Below are positions 8,560 to 17,544 of a stretch of 41,717 bases of DNA, piece by piece. The position numbers were made by a program, and so were the translations under genes. This DNA is from CAYLJV01 sp964510375 (GTDB lineage Archaea > Hadarchaeota > Hadarchaeia > Hadarchaeales > JAGGTB01), in the NCBI GenBank assembly GCA_964510375.1, contig CAZEBR010000011.1, positions 1-41,717 on the forward strand, written 5' to 3'. Positions within the stretch are counted from its first letter, which is position 1. Every line of letters begins with the position of its first letter. The notes under the pieces were generated by a model. It was not told the DNA's origin, searched no databases, and saw nothing but the letters and a program-made list of their open reading frames with translations.

Positions 8560-8757
8560 TTAATTTTCTATTTTACTGACTTTTACAGCTCTTGGTCCTT
8601 TCTCTCCTTCCTCGGACTCAAAACCTACTCTATCATCCTCGTTTAAAGAGCCAGATTCGATATCGCTCGCATGAACGAAGAGATCCTCGTCTCCTTCATC
8701 CGGAGTTATAAAGCCGTAGTTCTTTCTTACATCGAAGAACTTTACTGTTCCTTCCAT
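8560..8757 (-). CDS. cspA: Cold-shock domain protein (CspA family)
   Basis: 65 residues, a single cold-shock domain. RNP1 is at residues 12-17 (KNYGFI) and RNP2 at 25-29 (DLFVH), so the single-stranded nucleic-acid-binding face is intact; MEGTVKFF is the typical start. The protein acts as an RNA chaperone. CspA homologues occur in haloarchaea and some mesophilic or cold-living euryarchaea but not in most hyperthermophiles, which argues against a hyperthermophilic host. The ATG follows a strong CCAGGAGGTGTAATT. The downstream AT-rich region 8758-8991 probably holds its promoter. Confidence 0.94.
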   Translation of the reverse strand: MEGTVKFFDVRKNYGFITPDEGDEDLFVHASDIESGSLNEDDRVGFESEEGEKGPRAVKVSKIEN

Positions 8758-8991
8758 AATTACACCTCCTGGGTTACTGACACAAACCAGAGCAACGGAC
8801 TATTTTTAGTTGTTTTCAAAAAACAGACGTTTCTAAATTTGCGTAACAGATCAATCCTTTACTTTCCCACTAACTTTAAATTGAAGGTATATAAATGCTT
8901 TTATTTTTGGTATAGAAAATTAAAGGTAATTTTCACTTAATTTATATCCAAAAATATTTATAACAAAAACAAAAGCCGTAAATTCTTTTAT

Positions 8992-9930
8992 TTAGGGATT
9001 TATCTCAAAGTCGAGTTCTTCCACCATCTCACTGTACCTGTTCCGAATGGTAACCTCCGTAACATCCCCTACTTCTGCTACCTCCCTCTGCGTTCTCCTC
9101 TCGCCCATCTTTAGAGAAGCTATGTAAATCGACGCTGCGGCCGTCCCGGAAGGGGACTTCCCTGAAGTCAGGTTCTTCTCCTGAGCCTCTTTTATTATAT
9201 TCATGGCTTCTACCCTCGCCTCACCCGAAATTTCCAGATCGCTGCCAAATCGGGCCACGTACCTAGCCGGATCGGTCGGAGCGAGATTGATTCCCATCTC
9301 CCGCGAAAGGAACCTGTAAGTTCTCGAAACTTCTTGTTTATCGACCCTGCTGACCTCTGCAACTTCATCGAGGGTTCTCGGAACCTGAGCCTGGCGGCAG
9401 GCCACATACAGCATGGCCGACGCGCAACCCTCCATAGACCGACCCCTAATCAAACCCGCGTCCACGGCCTCGCGGTACTTTCTCGAGGCGATTTCCTGTA
9501 CGCTCCTCGACAGGCCAAGCTGTGAAGACATTCGATTAATTTCGGATAAAGAAAAGGCGAGATTGCGATCCTTCGAATCGGATATCTTGGCCCGCTTGTG
9601 CCACTTCCTCAGCCGGTAAACCTGTTTTCTTCGTTCCGGCGAAAGCTTGTTGCCCTTAGCGTCTCTATTTTTATAGTCAATCTGCGTGGAGAGCCCCTTG
9701 TCGTGAAAAGTTTCCGTCGATGGCGGGCCAGCCCGACTCTTCTCCTCTCTTCCTTTCTGGTCGAAGGCACGCCACTCAGGTCCTCGGTCCTTTATCTCCT
9801 CTTTCAGTACCCGTCCGCAGTTCTCACAAATTACCGTACTTTGCTGATAATCTCTAACAGTAACATTATCCCCACAACTGGGGCAAACTATCCGCATTTC
9901 TTCCTTATTATCTTTAGAATCAGCATCCAT
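8992..9930 (-). CDS. tfb: Transcription initiation factor IIB (TFB)
   Basis: 312 residues. An N-terminal zinc ribbon (Cys16, 19, 35, 38: CPSC and CENC) is followed by the B-finger/linker (residues 40-110) and two cyclin folds (about 120-205 and 215-312). The second ends with the helix-turn-helix that reads the BRE (REVAEVGDVTEVTIRNRYSE). It recruits RNA polymerase to TBP-bound promoters. It follows aIF-1A on the same strand with a gap of 40 nt, so the two may be one transcript linking transcription and translation initiation. The full length and all zinc ligands indicate a functional factor. Confidence 0.96.
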   Translation of the reverse strand: MDADSKDNKEEMRIVCPSCGDNVTVRDYQQSTVICENCGRVLKEEIKDRGPEWRAFDQKGREEKSRAGPPSTETFHDKGLSTQIDYKNRDAKGNKLSPERRKQVYRLRKWHKRAKISDSKDRNLAFSLSEINRMSSQLGLSRSVQEIASRKYREAVDAGLIRGRSMEGCASAMLYVACRQAQVPRTLDEVAEVSRVDKQEVSRTYRFLSREMGINLAPTDPARYVARFGSDLEISGEARVEAMNIIKEAQEKNLTSGKSPSGTAAASIYIASLKMGERRTQREVAEVGDVTEVTIRNRYSEMVEELDFEINP

Positions 9931-9970
9931 TAGATATCATTTCCCTTCTGATAATTCCAAACTGTATATA

Positions 9971-10279
9971 CTATCCTTCCCAGATTCCAGCGCTCTTCAT
10001 CCATCCAATCTGAGTCTGAGTGTACCTGTAAACTATGTCTCCCTTCTCCTCGCTCTCGACCTGCCAAGGCTCCACGATCACCACGTCGTTCTCGCGCATC
10101 CAAACTCTTTTCCTCAGCCTTCCAGGTATCCGGCATGTCCTGACGTTCCCGTCCTTGCACCTAACGATCATATGTCCGCCACCGTTATTCTTCTCAATAA
10201 CCCCGAAGGTCTCTCCTTCCTTCGGAAGACGTAGACTGGATATTCTCTCATTCAGGGAAGGCTGTTTTTTCTTTCCCAA
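9971..10279 (-). CDS. eif1a: Translation initiation factor aIF-1A
   Basis: 102 residues with the OB-fold of aIF-1A: EGETFGVIEKNNGGGHMIVR, then CKDGNVRTCRIPGRLRKRVWM, both highly conserved in eIF1A/aIF-1A. The protein binds the A site of the 30S subunit and helps place initiator tRNA. The start is TTG at 10279, directly preceded by GAGGGGAGGTGATTTC, a near-perfect anti-16S match; no better-placed ATG exists. TFB follows downstream. Confidence 0.95.
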   Translation of the reverse strand: MGKKKQPSLNERISSLRLPKEGETFGVIEKNNGGGHMIVRCKDGNVRTCRIPGRLRKRVWMRENDVVIVEPWQVESEEKGDIVYRYTQTQIGWMKSAGIWEG

Positions 10280-10627
10280 GAAATCACCTCCCCTCGATCG
10301 ACGAAATCGCTTCCGCTCTGATTAAATCAGTAATTTTCATTTTATTGATACTCTCTAAATCCATCTGTCCAGAAAGGAGAACCAGAGAATTTGTTAATGA
10401 CGGACAAATTCTCAATAATCCTCTTCCCTTAGTTTGTATGCACCTTTAAGGTGTAAAAGCATTGTCGGAACATATCTCCCTTCCACTTATTCGAACAATT
10501 TTGGAATAAAATTTTATATCAGGCATTAGTAACTCACAAAGGCTGGATCGAGGAGAAAGGGGAACATCCCTTTCTAGGTAACATAGAGCAAATTAAAAAT
10601 AGATGTGCATATAGGAGAAGTAGAACT
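10280..10627. other. Divergent promoter region with two inverted repeats
   Basis: This gap separates aIF-1A (minus) from the second PAS kinase (plus). It holds a perfect 10-bp inverted repeat (GAGAATTTGT at 10385-10394, ACAAATTCTC at 10404-10413, spacer 9 nt) and a compact palindrome CACCTTTAAGGTG at 10441-10453. A TATA-like AAATTTTATAT lies near 10507-10518. No convincing ORF is present. The repeats are candidate operators for the kinase gene. Confidence 0.45.
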
Positions 10628-13186
10628 TTGGAAGCTCTATTAGTTGGTGAAAAGTCCGAATTCTTCGATCAGGCAAAAAATATCCTGAAAGACGACGACA
10701 GGATAAATGTCGATGTAGCTTTTTCTCTTGAAAAGAGTTTAGAATTAATAAAAGAAAAAGAATACGGAGCTATAGTTTCCAACTATAAATTATCGGACGA
10801 TGACGCTCTCAAATTTCTAAAAGACATAAGAAAAAAACGAGGTATTGAAACCCCATTCATATTGCTCTCCATCCACAACGAAGAAGACATAGCTAAGGAA
10901 GCCCTCAACTTGGGAGCGGACAGGTATTTACAAAAACGAGATATTTCAAATTCGGGAGCCGAGATTCTGCTTGATGCAATTCTAGAAGAGTCCGGTCGCT
11001 GGCGCACTGAAAAGAAACTGGAAAAGTCCGAACGAGAAAAATCTATGATCCTAAAAAACACTAACGATAATATTGCATACCACGACACCAACCACAACAT
11101 AAAATGGGCAAACAAATCCTATGCAAAAGTTGCGGGGGAAAAAGAAGAAGAACTCAAGGGGAAAAAATGCTACAAAATCTGGCTAGACAGAGAAGAACCC
11201 TGTCCCAGCTGCCCCGTCGAAAAAGCTCTTGAAACCGGTGAAGTAGAGGAAAAAGAAATTTCCTCACCGGAACAAGAAAAAAGCTGGCTAATAAGAGGAG
11301 CCCCGATAAAAAACAAGAACGACGAGATAACAGGAGCGATCGAAACTGCCTTGGATATCACGGAAAGAAAAAAAATGGAAAAGGATCTTAAAAAGAGCGA
11401 GGAAAAGTACAGAAATCTTTTTAACTCTGCGAACGTGAGCATCCTCGTACACGATTCCAGCGGGAAAATAACATCAGCTAACCAAGAGGCAACGAAAATC
11501 TTGGAAATGACCGAAGAAGAGTTGAGGAAAAAGGACCCCGATTTCTGGAGTGGAAAACTATACGACGAAGATATAAACCGTATGGATGTTCCCGAATTTC
11601 CCACTTTTAAAATAATCAACAGCGGAAAACCCATCCAAGGCGAGGTAATCGGCATTTCTACGGACGAAAATGAGGATAAAATAAGGTGGTTTTTATTTAA
11701 TGGAAGCCCACAGTTCGATGAGGAAGGAAACTTAGAAAGGATTATAACATACTTTCAAGAGATTACGGAGAGGAAAAAGTTGAAAGAAAGACTGAAAAAA
11801 GAACAACTTCAACTAGAAACCCTCCTTAGCAATCTGCCCGGCATGGCCTACAGATGTAAAAACGATGAAAATTGGACGATGCTCTTTGTAAGTGAAGGGA
11901 GTCTCGAACTCACCGGCTACGAGCCCGACGAACTGATAGAAAACAAAGTGGTTTCCTACAAAGAGCTAATTCATCCCGAAGACCGGGATAAAATACGGGA
12001 AGATATTCAAAAAGCTCTCGATAAAAAAGAACCCTTCCAGCTAGAGTACCGAATAAATACCGCTGACGGGGGGGAAAAGTGGGTCTGGGAACAGGGAAAA
12101 GGAATATTCGAAGATAATGGCAAAGCAAAAGCACTCGAAGGAATCATTATCGACATAACGAATAGGAAAAAGACCGAACTGGAACTTCAAAGATCTCGCA
12201 AAGAATACAAGGAGTTAATTGACGGGATGAACGACACCGCTTGGGTTATAGGTTTGGACGGAAATTTTTTGGAAGTGAACGAGGCGGCTGTCGAGAAGCT
12301 GGGATATTCGAGGGAAGAACTGCTCTCGATGAAACCCCACGACATTGACGCCGAATTGGACCCCGGAGAAATAACAAACCTGATAGAAACCATGCCGGAG
12401 GACGAAGTACAGGTATTCGAAACCGCCCATCGAACCAAGGACGGAGAAAAAATCCCGATAGAAATCAGCTCCAGCCTAATCACCTACAAAGGCGAAACGG
12501 CGATATTGAGCATCGCCAGAGACATCACCGAGAGAAAGGAGCACAAAAAGAGGGAGGACTTTTTGCACTCTCTACTCCGCCACGACGTTAGAAACAAGAC
12601 CCAGATAGTCGAAGGTTACTTAGAACTCATGGAAGAGTTTGATCTTCCCGAGGAAGCGGAAAAATACCTCGAGAAGACGAAAGATGCTGTCGAGGCCGCC
12701 GTAGATATCATCAAAAAGGTGAGAACGCTCAGAGAGATCGATGAGAAAGAAGAAATTGGAAGAGTTAGCCTAGACTCGATGCTGGAAAACGCAATAAACG
12801 AATACAGAAACCAAATCTCCGAGAAAGGATTTGAAATCGAGTACGAAAAACCGGGAGTCGAGGTTATAGGGGGACCCCTCCTCTCAGAGTTGTTCTCGAA
12901 TTTGATAGAAAACTCAATCAGACACTCCGAGGGAGATAAAATAAAAATTTCGATGGAAGAATCGAACGAAGAAATCACAATCCTGCTCGAAGATAATGGA
13001 AAAGGCATACCCAACGCGTATAAAACGGATATATTCGAAAGAGGCTTCAAAAAAGGAGAAACTGCCGGATCGGGTCTAGGAATGTTCATGGTCAAGAGGA
13101 TAGTGGAAGAATACCGCGGAAGCATCGAAGTCAAAGATTCGGAGCTGGGCGGGGCGAAATTCGAAATAAAGCTTAGAAAAGCTTAG
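10628..13186 (+). CDS. Soluble multi-PAS sensor histidine kinase with degenerate receiver
   Basis: 852 residues, no membrane segment. Order: receiver-like (1-115), then four PAS/PAC units (about 130-250, 258-385, 395-510, 515-640), then the kinase (645-852). In the receiver the phosphoacceptor Asp is replaced by Asn52 (IVSNYK) and the acidic pair is missing. PAS1 carries Cys181 and CPSC (Cys192, 195), a pattern seen in PAS domains suspected of redox or cofactor sensing. The kinase has His652 in LLRHDVRNKTQIV, NLIENSIRHS, DNGKGIP and GSGLGMFMV. The start is TTG at 10628 after AGGAGAAGTAGAAC. Its kinase half closely resembles that of the 634-residue kinase at 5855, suggesting duplication of the core. 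Confidence 0.9.
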   Translation: MEALLVGEKSEFFDQAKNILKDDDRINVDVAFSLEKSLELIKEKEYGAIVSNYKLSDDDALKFLKDIRKKRGIETPFILLSIHNEEDIAKEALNLGADRYLQKRDISNSGAEILLDAILEESGRWRTEKKLEKSEREKSMILKNTNDNIAYHDTNHNIKWANKSYAKVAGEKEEELKGKKCYKIWLDREEPCPSCPVEKALETGEVEEKEISSPEQEKSWLIRGAPIKNKNDEITGAIETALDITERKKMEKDLKKSEEKYRNLFNSANVSILVHDSSGKITSANQEATKILEMTEEELRKKDPDFWSGKLYDEDINRMDVPEFPTFKIINSGKPIQGEVIGISTDENEDKIRWFLFNGSPQFDEEGNLERIITYFQEITERKKLKERLKKEQLQLETLLSNLPGMAYRCKNDENWTMLFVSEGSLELTGYEPDELIENKVVSYKELIHPEDRDKIREDIQKALDKKEPFQLEYRINTADGGEKWVWEQGKGIFEDNGKAKALEGIIIDITNRKKTELELQRSRKEYKELIDGMNDTAWVIGLDGNFLEVNEAAVEKLGYSREELLSMKPHDIDAELDPGEITNLIETMPEDEVQVFETAHRTKDGEKIPIEISSSLITYKGETAILSIARDITERKEHKKREDFLHSLLRHDVRNKTQIVEGYLELMEEFDLPEEAEKYLEKTKDAVEAAVDIIKKVRTLREIDEKEEIGRVSLDSMLENAINEYRNQISEKGFEIEYEKPGVEVIGGPLLSELFSNLIENSIRHSEGDKIKISMEESNEEITILLEDNGKGIPNAYKTDIFERGFKKGETAGSGLGMFMVKRIVEEYRGSIEVKDSELGGAKFEIKLRKA

Positions 13187-13261
13187 TCGTTCACCAAAAG
13201 TTCTCAATTGTACTACTCTCATCTTCGTTTGAAACTGTCGGAGGAGGAAAATCTCATAGGA

Positions 13262-13789
13262 CTAATCCTTTTGAGATATCAGTTCTGCGCCCTTTTCTAA
13301 CCTCACCTTTGCAGGCATCGGAAGCTTCATCCGCGCTCTCCGCATCGCCTCTCTCGCTGCATTGTAAAATTCTTCCTTGGTCCGCAACGTGAGAATCTTT
13401 TGTCCGGGCTTCACGCGCGCGGCCAGTCCTACGGGTCGGCCGAAGGCCTTCCTCATCCCGTCGGAAATCCTGTCGGCGCCTGCTCCCAGAGCAATCGGGT
13501 TCTCACGAAGTATCTGGTGCGGGTATACCCTGAGTTTGATATAGTAATTCTCTTCCCCGGCCGTCTTCTCCATTTTTCTATTGGCAGAAACACGAGCCGA
13601 TTCCAGGGCGGTATGTCTAATTTGCCCCTTCTCCTTCATCACGAGGGAAAGCTCTATCGGGAAGTCCTCGTTGGGGTCACCCCTTTCAAAGAACGTGATG
13701 CGCGAGCCTGGGATACCCGTGATGTATTCCTTCCGAGTATAGGCCGGTCTGTCCTGCTCCCTGTAAACATGTGCTGGTTTCTTTGGCAT
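13262..13789 (-). CDS. rpl10e: Ribosomal protein L10e (uL16 family)
   Basis: 175 residues, normal for archaeal L10e. It begins MPKKPAHVYREQDRPAYTRK, and the conserved middle stretches YPHQILRENPIALGAGADRI and GMRKAFGRPVGLAARV are typical of uL16/L10e, which lies near the peptidyl-transferase centre and helps place tRNA in the A site. A TATA-like TATAAAT (minus strand, near 13820-13828) lies upstream at promoter distance. It is transcribed divergently from the TrkA gene. Confidence 0.97.
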   Translation of the reverse strand: MPKKPAHVYREQDRPAYTRKEYITGIPGSRITFFERGDPNEDFPIELSLVMKEKGQIRHTALESARVSANRKMEKTAGEENYYIKLRVYPHQILRENPIALGAGADRISDGMRKAFGRPVGLAARVKPGQKILTLRTKEEFYNAAREAMRRARMKLPMPAKVRLEKGAELISQKD

Positions 13790-13858
13790 GCTTTATCCTT
13801 TACCAATCTCTTTTGCCCCACATTTATATTTGTAATGTTAAAAGATTAACTCGGCAAA

Positions 13859-14515
13859 ATGTACGTAATCATAGTCGGTGGAGGAAGGACTGGCTACCTC
13901 TTGGCCAAGAGGTTACTGAAAAGAAATCACGAACCGGTTATCGTCGAGGTAGAAGAAGAAAGAGCGCAAGATTTGGCCGCCGAGTTGGACGCCTTGGTAA
14001 TTCACGGGAGTGGCTCGGACATAGACGTTCTCAGAGATGCGGGCGCAGAAAAAGCGGACGCTCTAGTAGCGCTGGCAGCCGCCGACGAGGTCAACTTCAT
14101 GGCCTGCAAGCTCGCGAAGGAACTCGAAATACCGCGCGTCGTCACGAGAATAAACGAAGAAAAACACGCCAGCATGTTCGATGACCTAGGAATAGATGCG
14201 GCAATCAGTTTCGTCAACGCCGCAGTGACGCTGTACGAGAAAGCCGTTACAGGACCAGGGATGTACGGTCTTCTAGGGCTGGGAGGTGGCGAGGCCGAGG
14301 TTGTCGATGTCTCTGTTTCAGAGGAATCGGACGTAGTAGGTCGAACTATAAGAGAGCTAAATATCCCGGAACTGTGCACTGTGGCAATGATAACGAGAGA
14401 CGAAAAATTGATTCCTCCCCGGGGAGACACCGAATTTATGGAGAGTGACCGGGTCATATTGGTCGGAAAATCCGACGAAATAATGGACCTTGCCAAGCTG
14501 TTTAGAGGCAGGTAG
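13859..14515 (+). CDS. trkA: TrkA-type potassium uptake regulatory protein (RCK_N + RCK_C)
   Basis: 218 residues: an N-terminal Rossmann domain (residues 1-125; MYVIIVGGGRTGYLLAKRL with GGGRTG as the dinucleotide-binding loop) and a C-terminal TrkA_C domain (about 135-218). It binds NAD(H) or ATP and gates a TrkH/KtrB-type K+ channel in the membrane. No transporter subunit is next to it here, so the partner lies elsewhere. K+ uptake is central in salt-in halophiles, consistent with the acidic proteins. The gene faces away from L10e and towards the flavoprotein gene. Confidence 0.92.
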   Translation: MYVIIVGGGRTGYLLAKRLLKRNHEPVIVEVEEERAQDLAAELDALVIHGSGSDIDVLRDAGAEKADALVALAAADEVNFMACKLAKELEIPRVVTRINEEKHASMFDDLGIDAAISFVNAAVTLYEKAVTGPGMYGLLGLGGGEAEVVDVSVSEESDVVGRTIRELNIPELCTVAMITRDEKLIPPRGDTEFMESDRVILVGKSDEIMDLAKLFRGR

Positions 14516-14530
14516 TTCCTTTTCTCTCTA

Positions 14531-15736
14531 CTAATCCACTAGCCAGCTAAGATACTTTAATGCGTTTCTGGTACCCATAGACTTCAACAAACTCGGACCT
14601 TTCTTTATTAGAGCCTTCAACAACTCGGAGTGCCTATCGAACTCCGCATTTTCGAGCACGAGTTTCTTTACCTCAGGTCCCGCCATAAAATCCAAGAACT
14701 CGGAAATATCCTCGTCCGACATTCTCCTGTAGAGCCGTCTTATTTTTTTACCGTATTTCAGCTCAGATCCGATCTTCTCATCTACCAGATTCCTGTATTC
14801 GGCGAGTTCCTCTTCGGTGGGCTCATCCTCTAGGGCCTTAACGGCAACGGAAGACGCAAGCTCCGCACACGAAAGGCCAAAATAAAGGCCGCCGCCCGTC
14901 AGAGGCTTTACTTGACCGGCCGCATCGCCCACCAAAAGAACCCTCTCATCAAAAATATCCCTACTTCCCGGTTCCGGTATCGTGCCAGTCGTCAATCTGA
15001 CTACCCTCTCCGTGGAATTCTCAGGCAAAACGCCGTTGTTTCCGATGAAATCCAAAAGCCTCTCGACCACGTTCCCGCTAGTGTCCCCCAAGCCGACCCT
15101 GTACACTTCCCCTGCGGGAGTCACCCATCCAAAGAAATCATCGGACAAATCGTTTCTCAAGTAAACGTGTGTTACGTGCTCTTCCGCCTCCGAAACCACC
15201 TCGGCCTGAGCACACACGATAGGAGAGGGGTTCCCCAACATATCAAAACTCCTCGCCACGAACGAGTTGGGGCCATCCGCTCCGATCACCATCCTGCTCT
15301 CGAGTTTTCTCGAGCCGGTTCCCGAAGCTATCCTTACAGTAACGCCCTCGGCATGTCTCGAAACCCCCCTACATCTGGAATTGAGCATGATATCCGCTCC
15401 CGATCGCAAGGCCGATTCTGCAATATCTCGATCGAACTTTGGCCTGTCAATAACATATGCCTCCGTACGATTTCTGGAAAGACCGAGGGAGTTATCGCCC
15501 GGACCATGAAACTTACCGGCTTCAAGGACATTCAACTGCCAATCCGCCGGGTCCATCCCCACGTCCTCCTTGAGCGCTTTCGCTCCCAAGATACCGGCGC
15601 AACACATGGGATTCCCTATCTCCGGGTCCTCCTCCAGAATCGTGACATCATAACCCCTATCCGCCAGTCGCTTCCCGACGTGGCAGCCCACGGGTCCTCC
15701 GCCCACGACAGTTACATCTTTCATCTTCACCAGCAT
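14531..15736 (-). CDS. Geranylgeranyl reductase family flavoprotein
   Basis: About 401 residues. The FAD-binding Rossmann motif is near the N-terminus (VVGGGPVGCHVGKRLADRGY, then ILEEDP), followed by the Cys-Cys segment GNPMCCAG typical of the archaeal geranylgeranyl reductase family. GDAAGQVKPLTGGG at about 270-283 is the second FAD motif. Family members reduce the isoprenoid chains of archaeal membrane lipids; paralogues have unknown substrates, so lipid saturation is likely but not certain. An ATG at 15724 (MKDVTVV) could also be the start, but a TATA-like box about 25 nt upstream of 15736 fits a leaderless transcript from the longer start. Confidence 0.85.
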   Translation of the reverse strand: MLVKMKDVTVVGGGPVGCHVGKRLADRGYDVTILEEDPEIGNPMCCAGILGAKALKEDVGMDPADWQLNVLEAGKFHGPGDNSLGLSRNRTEAYVIDRPKFDRDIAESALRSGADIMLNSRCRGVSRHAEGVTVRIASGTGSRKLESRMVIGADGPNSFVARSFDMLGNPSPIVCAQAEVVSEAEEHVTHVYLRNDLSDDFFGWVTPAGEVYRVGLGDTSGNVVERLLDFIGNNGVLPENSTERVVRLTTGTIPEPGSRDIFDERVLLVGDAAGQVKPLTGGGLYFGLSCAELASSVAVKALEDEPTEEELAEYRNLVDEKIGSELKYGKKIRRLYRRMSDEDISEFLDFMAGPEVKKLVLENAEFDRHSELLKALIKKGPSLLKSMGTRNALKYLSWLVD

Positions 15737-15783
15737 CGAATTTTTTAATGCGAAGGTAAATAACGATACCGAGTGGAATCGAA

Positions 15784-16104
15784 ATGATTGCCAGGATTGG
15801 TTATTTAATTATGGGAATACTGGTGCTATTCGTCCCGGGATTCCTACTCAGCTTTCTCCTGTTTAGCGGCGAGAAGAACCTAGGGTTCTGGAAAAGAATG
15901 ATTACGAGCATCGGATTGAGCGCGTTTATTGACATGTTAATCATAACGATACTGGCCCAGCCCCTCCTAAGCGCCATGAGGTTTATACCGGTCGTGGGTA
16001 GCATCGGAATATTTTGCGTGGCCTGCGGGGTCCTCCTGTTTCTCAAAAAAGACAGCCTGGAAACCTTCCTCAACTTCTGGAACCGAATCAGAAGAAGTCC
16101 ATAA
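15784..16104 (+). CDS. Small membrane protein resembling the N-terminus of DUF1616
   Basis: 106 residues with three hydrophobic segments (about 5-28, 42-60, 68-88) and a basic tail. The start (ILVLFVPGFLLSFLLF, then a charged loop and MITSIGLSAF) resembles the membrane part of DUF1616 proteins, but the usual soluble C-terminal domain is absent. It could be a genuinely short relative or a truncated copy. It runs away from the flavoprotein gene and 30 nt in front of pth2. Confidence 0.6.
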   Translation: MIARIGYLIMGILVLFVPGFLLSFLLFSGEKNLGFWKRMITSIGLSAFIDMLIITILAQPLLSAMRFIPVVGSIGIFCVACGVLLFLKKDSLETFLNFWNRIRRSP

Positions 16105-16134
16105 AAGTAGCTAAATCGTTTATAAATAGGGAAA

Positions 16135-16494
16135 ATGTTCGAATATAAACAGGTCATAGTGGTGCGAGAGGACCTTGAGATGAGTCCCGGAAAAATGGCG
16201 GCGCAGGTGGCTCACGCTTCATTATCCGCCGCCGAAAATTCTCGAAAGGAAAAGGAAGATTGGTACGAGAGCTGGAAAGAAGAGCAGCAGAAGAAAGTCG
16301 TGGTTAAGGTTTCCTCGGAAGAAAAACTCAAGTCTTTAAAGGAAGAGGCCGATGGGCTGAATCTCCCAAACCATCTCATCAGCGACGCCGGTTTAACGGA
16401 ACTTGACCCAGGCACCACAACTGCCCTCGCCGTTGGGCCGGGGCCAACCGAAGAAATAGATAAAGTTACAGGGGACCTTCCACTCTTGAGGTGA
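16135..16494 (+). CDS. pth2: Peptidyl-tRNA hydrolase Pth2
   Basis: 119 residues, the standard length of archaeal/eukaryotic Pth2. It opens with YKQVIVVREDLEMSPGKMAA followed by QVAHASLSA; the conserved Lys and His-containing segment forms the active site, and TALAVGPGP near the C-terminus is also family-typical. It releases peptides from dropped-off peptidyl-tRNA. It is followed after only 6 nt by thiL, whose ribosome binding site (GAGGTGATG) lies at the end of this gene, so the two form an operon. Confidence 0.96.
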   Translation: MFEYKQVIVVREDLEMSPGKMAAQVAHASLSAAENSRKEKEDWYESWKEEQQKKVVVKVSSEEKLKSLKEEADGLNLPNHLISDAGLTELDPGTTTALAVGPGPTEEIDKVTGDLPLLR

Positions 16495-16500
16495 TGCTAT

Positions 16501-17487
16501 ATGAATCTCGGAGACGCCGGAGAAAAAGCTCTCTTGGAAATGGCGGGGGATATATGCGATAAAGATTACTGCGTCAGGGTTGGCGTCGGTGACGACGCCG
16601 CAGTCTTCGAAATGGGGGACGAATTTCTTGTAATATCGACAGATATGTTGGTGGAAGGAGTTCATTTCATTCGAGATTGGGGTCCTGAATTCCTGGGAAA
16701 GAAAGGAGTGGTAGCAAACCTGAGCGATCTGGCGGCAATGGGTGCTCATCCCCTAGGGTTGGTCTTTTCCTTCGGAGCCCCGAGTTCGGAAGACGTAGAT
16801 TTCGTTTCCGATCTCCTGAAAAGCATTAACTCGACCGCTAGAAGTTACGGCTCCTACGTAATCGGGGGCGACATGAACGAGTCTGAAAAAATCATAACCT
16901 CCGGGACCTCCTTCGGAAGGATCGACGAAGCGGAAATATTGCTTAGATCGGGGGCAGAACCCGGGGACGTGATAGGCATCACGGGTAAGCTCGGAGAAGC
17001 CTCGGCGGGAATAGAAGCCCTGCTTAGCAAGGAACATTCCTTGTCGAGCTGGAAATCCTTAGAGAGCGCTTTATTCGGGCCGGTTGCGAGGGTAAAGGAG
17101 GGCAGAACTCTCGCCGAGAGTGGTCATGTCACTTCATGTATCGATATAACCGATGGACTAGTCACGGACGCCTGGCGTATCTCCAGAGCGAGCGAAGTCG
17201 GCCTGATTTTGGAAGAGGAAAAAATCCCAGTCAACGAGGCGGTCCTTGAATTCGCTCAAGGAATCGGAAAAGATCCGGACGAGTTTTTCCTCTACGGGGG
17301 AGAGGACTTCGAACTCCTCTTCACCGCAAATGCGGAGAACTGGAAAGATTTGAAAGACAGATTTGAAGACTCCGAAACGAAAATTTCTAAAATCGGAGAG
17401 GTGACCTCGGAAGAGGGAGTTCACATCCGTATAGACGGGTCCCTAGAAAAACTTCCCGACCGGGGATATGACCACTTCAAAAAGTAA
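16501..17487 (+). CDS. thiL: Thiamine-monophosphate kinase ThiL
   Basis: 328 residues, full length. N-terminal GVGDDAAVFE, then STDMLVEGVHFI, NLSDLAAMGAHPLG and GGDMNES are the ThiL signature motifs that bind Mg2+ and ATP. The C-terminal AIRS-type domain has DITDGLVTDAWRI and YGGEDFELLFT. The enzyme phosphorylates thiamine phosphate to the active cofactor thiamine diphosphate in the last step of thiamine biosynthesis. It is co-transcribed with pth2 (6-nt gap). No other thi genes are in the window. Confidence 0.96.
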   Translation: MNLGDAGEKALLEMAGDICDKDYCVRVGVGDDAAVFEMGDEFLVISTDMLVEGVHFIRDWGPEFLGKKGVVANLSDLAAMGAHPLGLVFSFGAPSSEDVDFVSDLLKSINSTARSYGSYVIGGDMNESEKIITSGTSFGRIDEAEILLRSGAEPGDVIGITGKLGEASAGIEALLSKEHSLSSWKSLESALFGPVARVKEGRTLAESGHVTSCIDITDGLVTDAWRISRASEVGLILEEEKIPVNEAVLEFAQGIGKDPDEFFLYGGEDFELLFTANAENWKDLKDRFEDSETKISKIGEVTSEEGVHIRIDGSLEKLPDRGYDHFKK

Positions 17488-17544
17488 AATTAGCAAGGGT
17501 TTTATTTATGGGATTTAATACCGAGAAGGGTTAGATGAGGTGAT

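Noticed and set aside
16119..16128. TTTATAAATA as TATA box of pth2
   Set aside because: It lies only about 8-16 nt before the start codon, too near for the usual distance, so pth2 is probably transcribed from another start or the motif is incidental.
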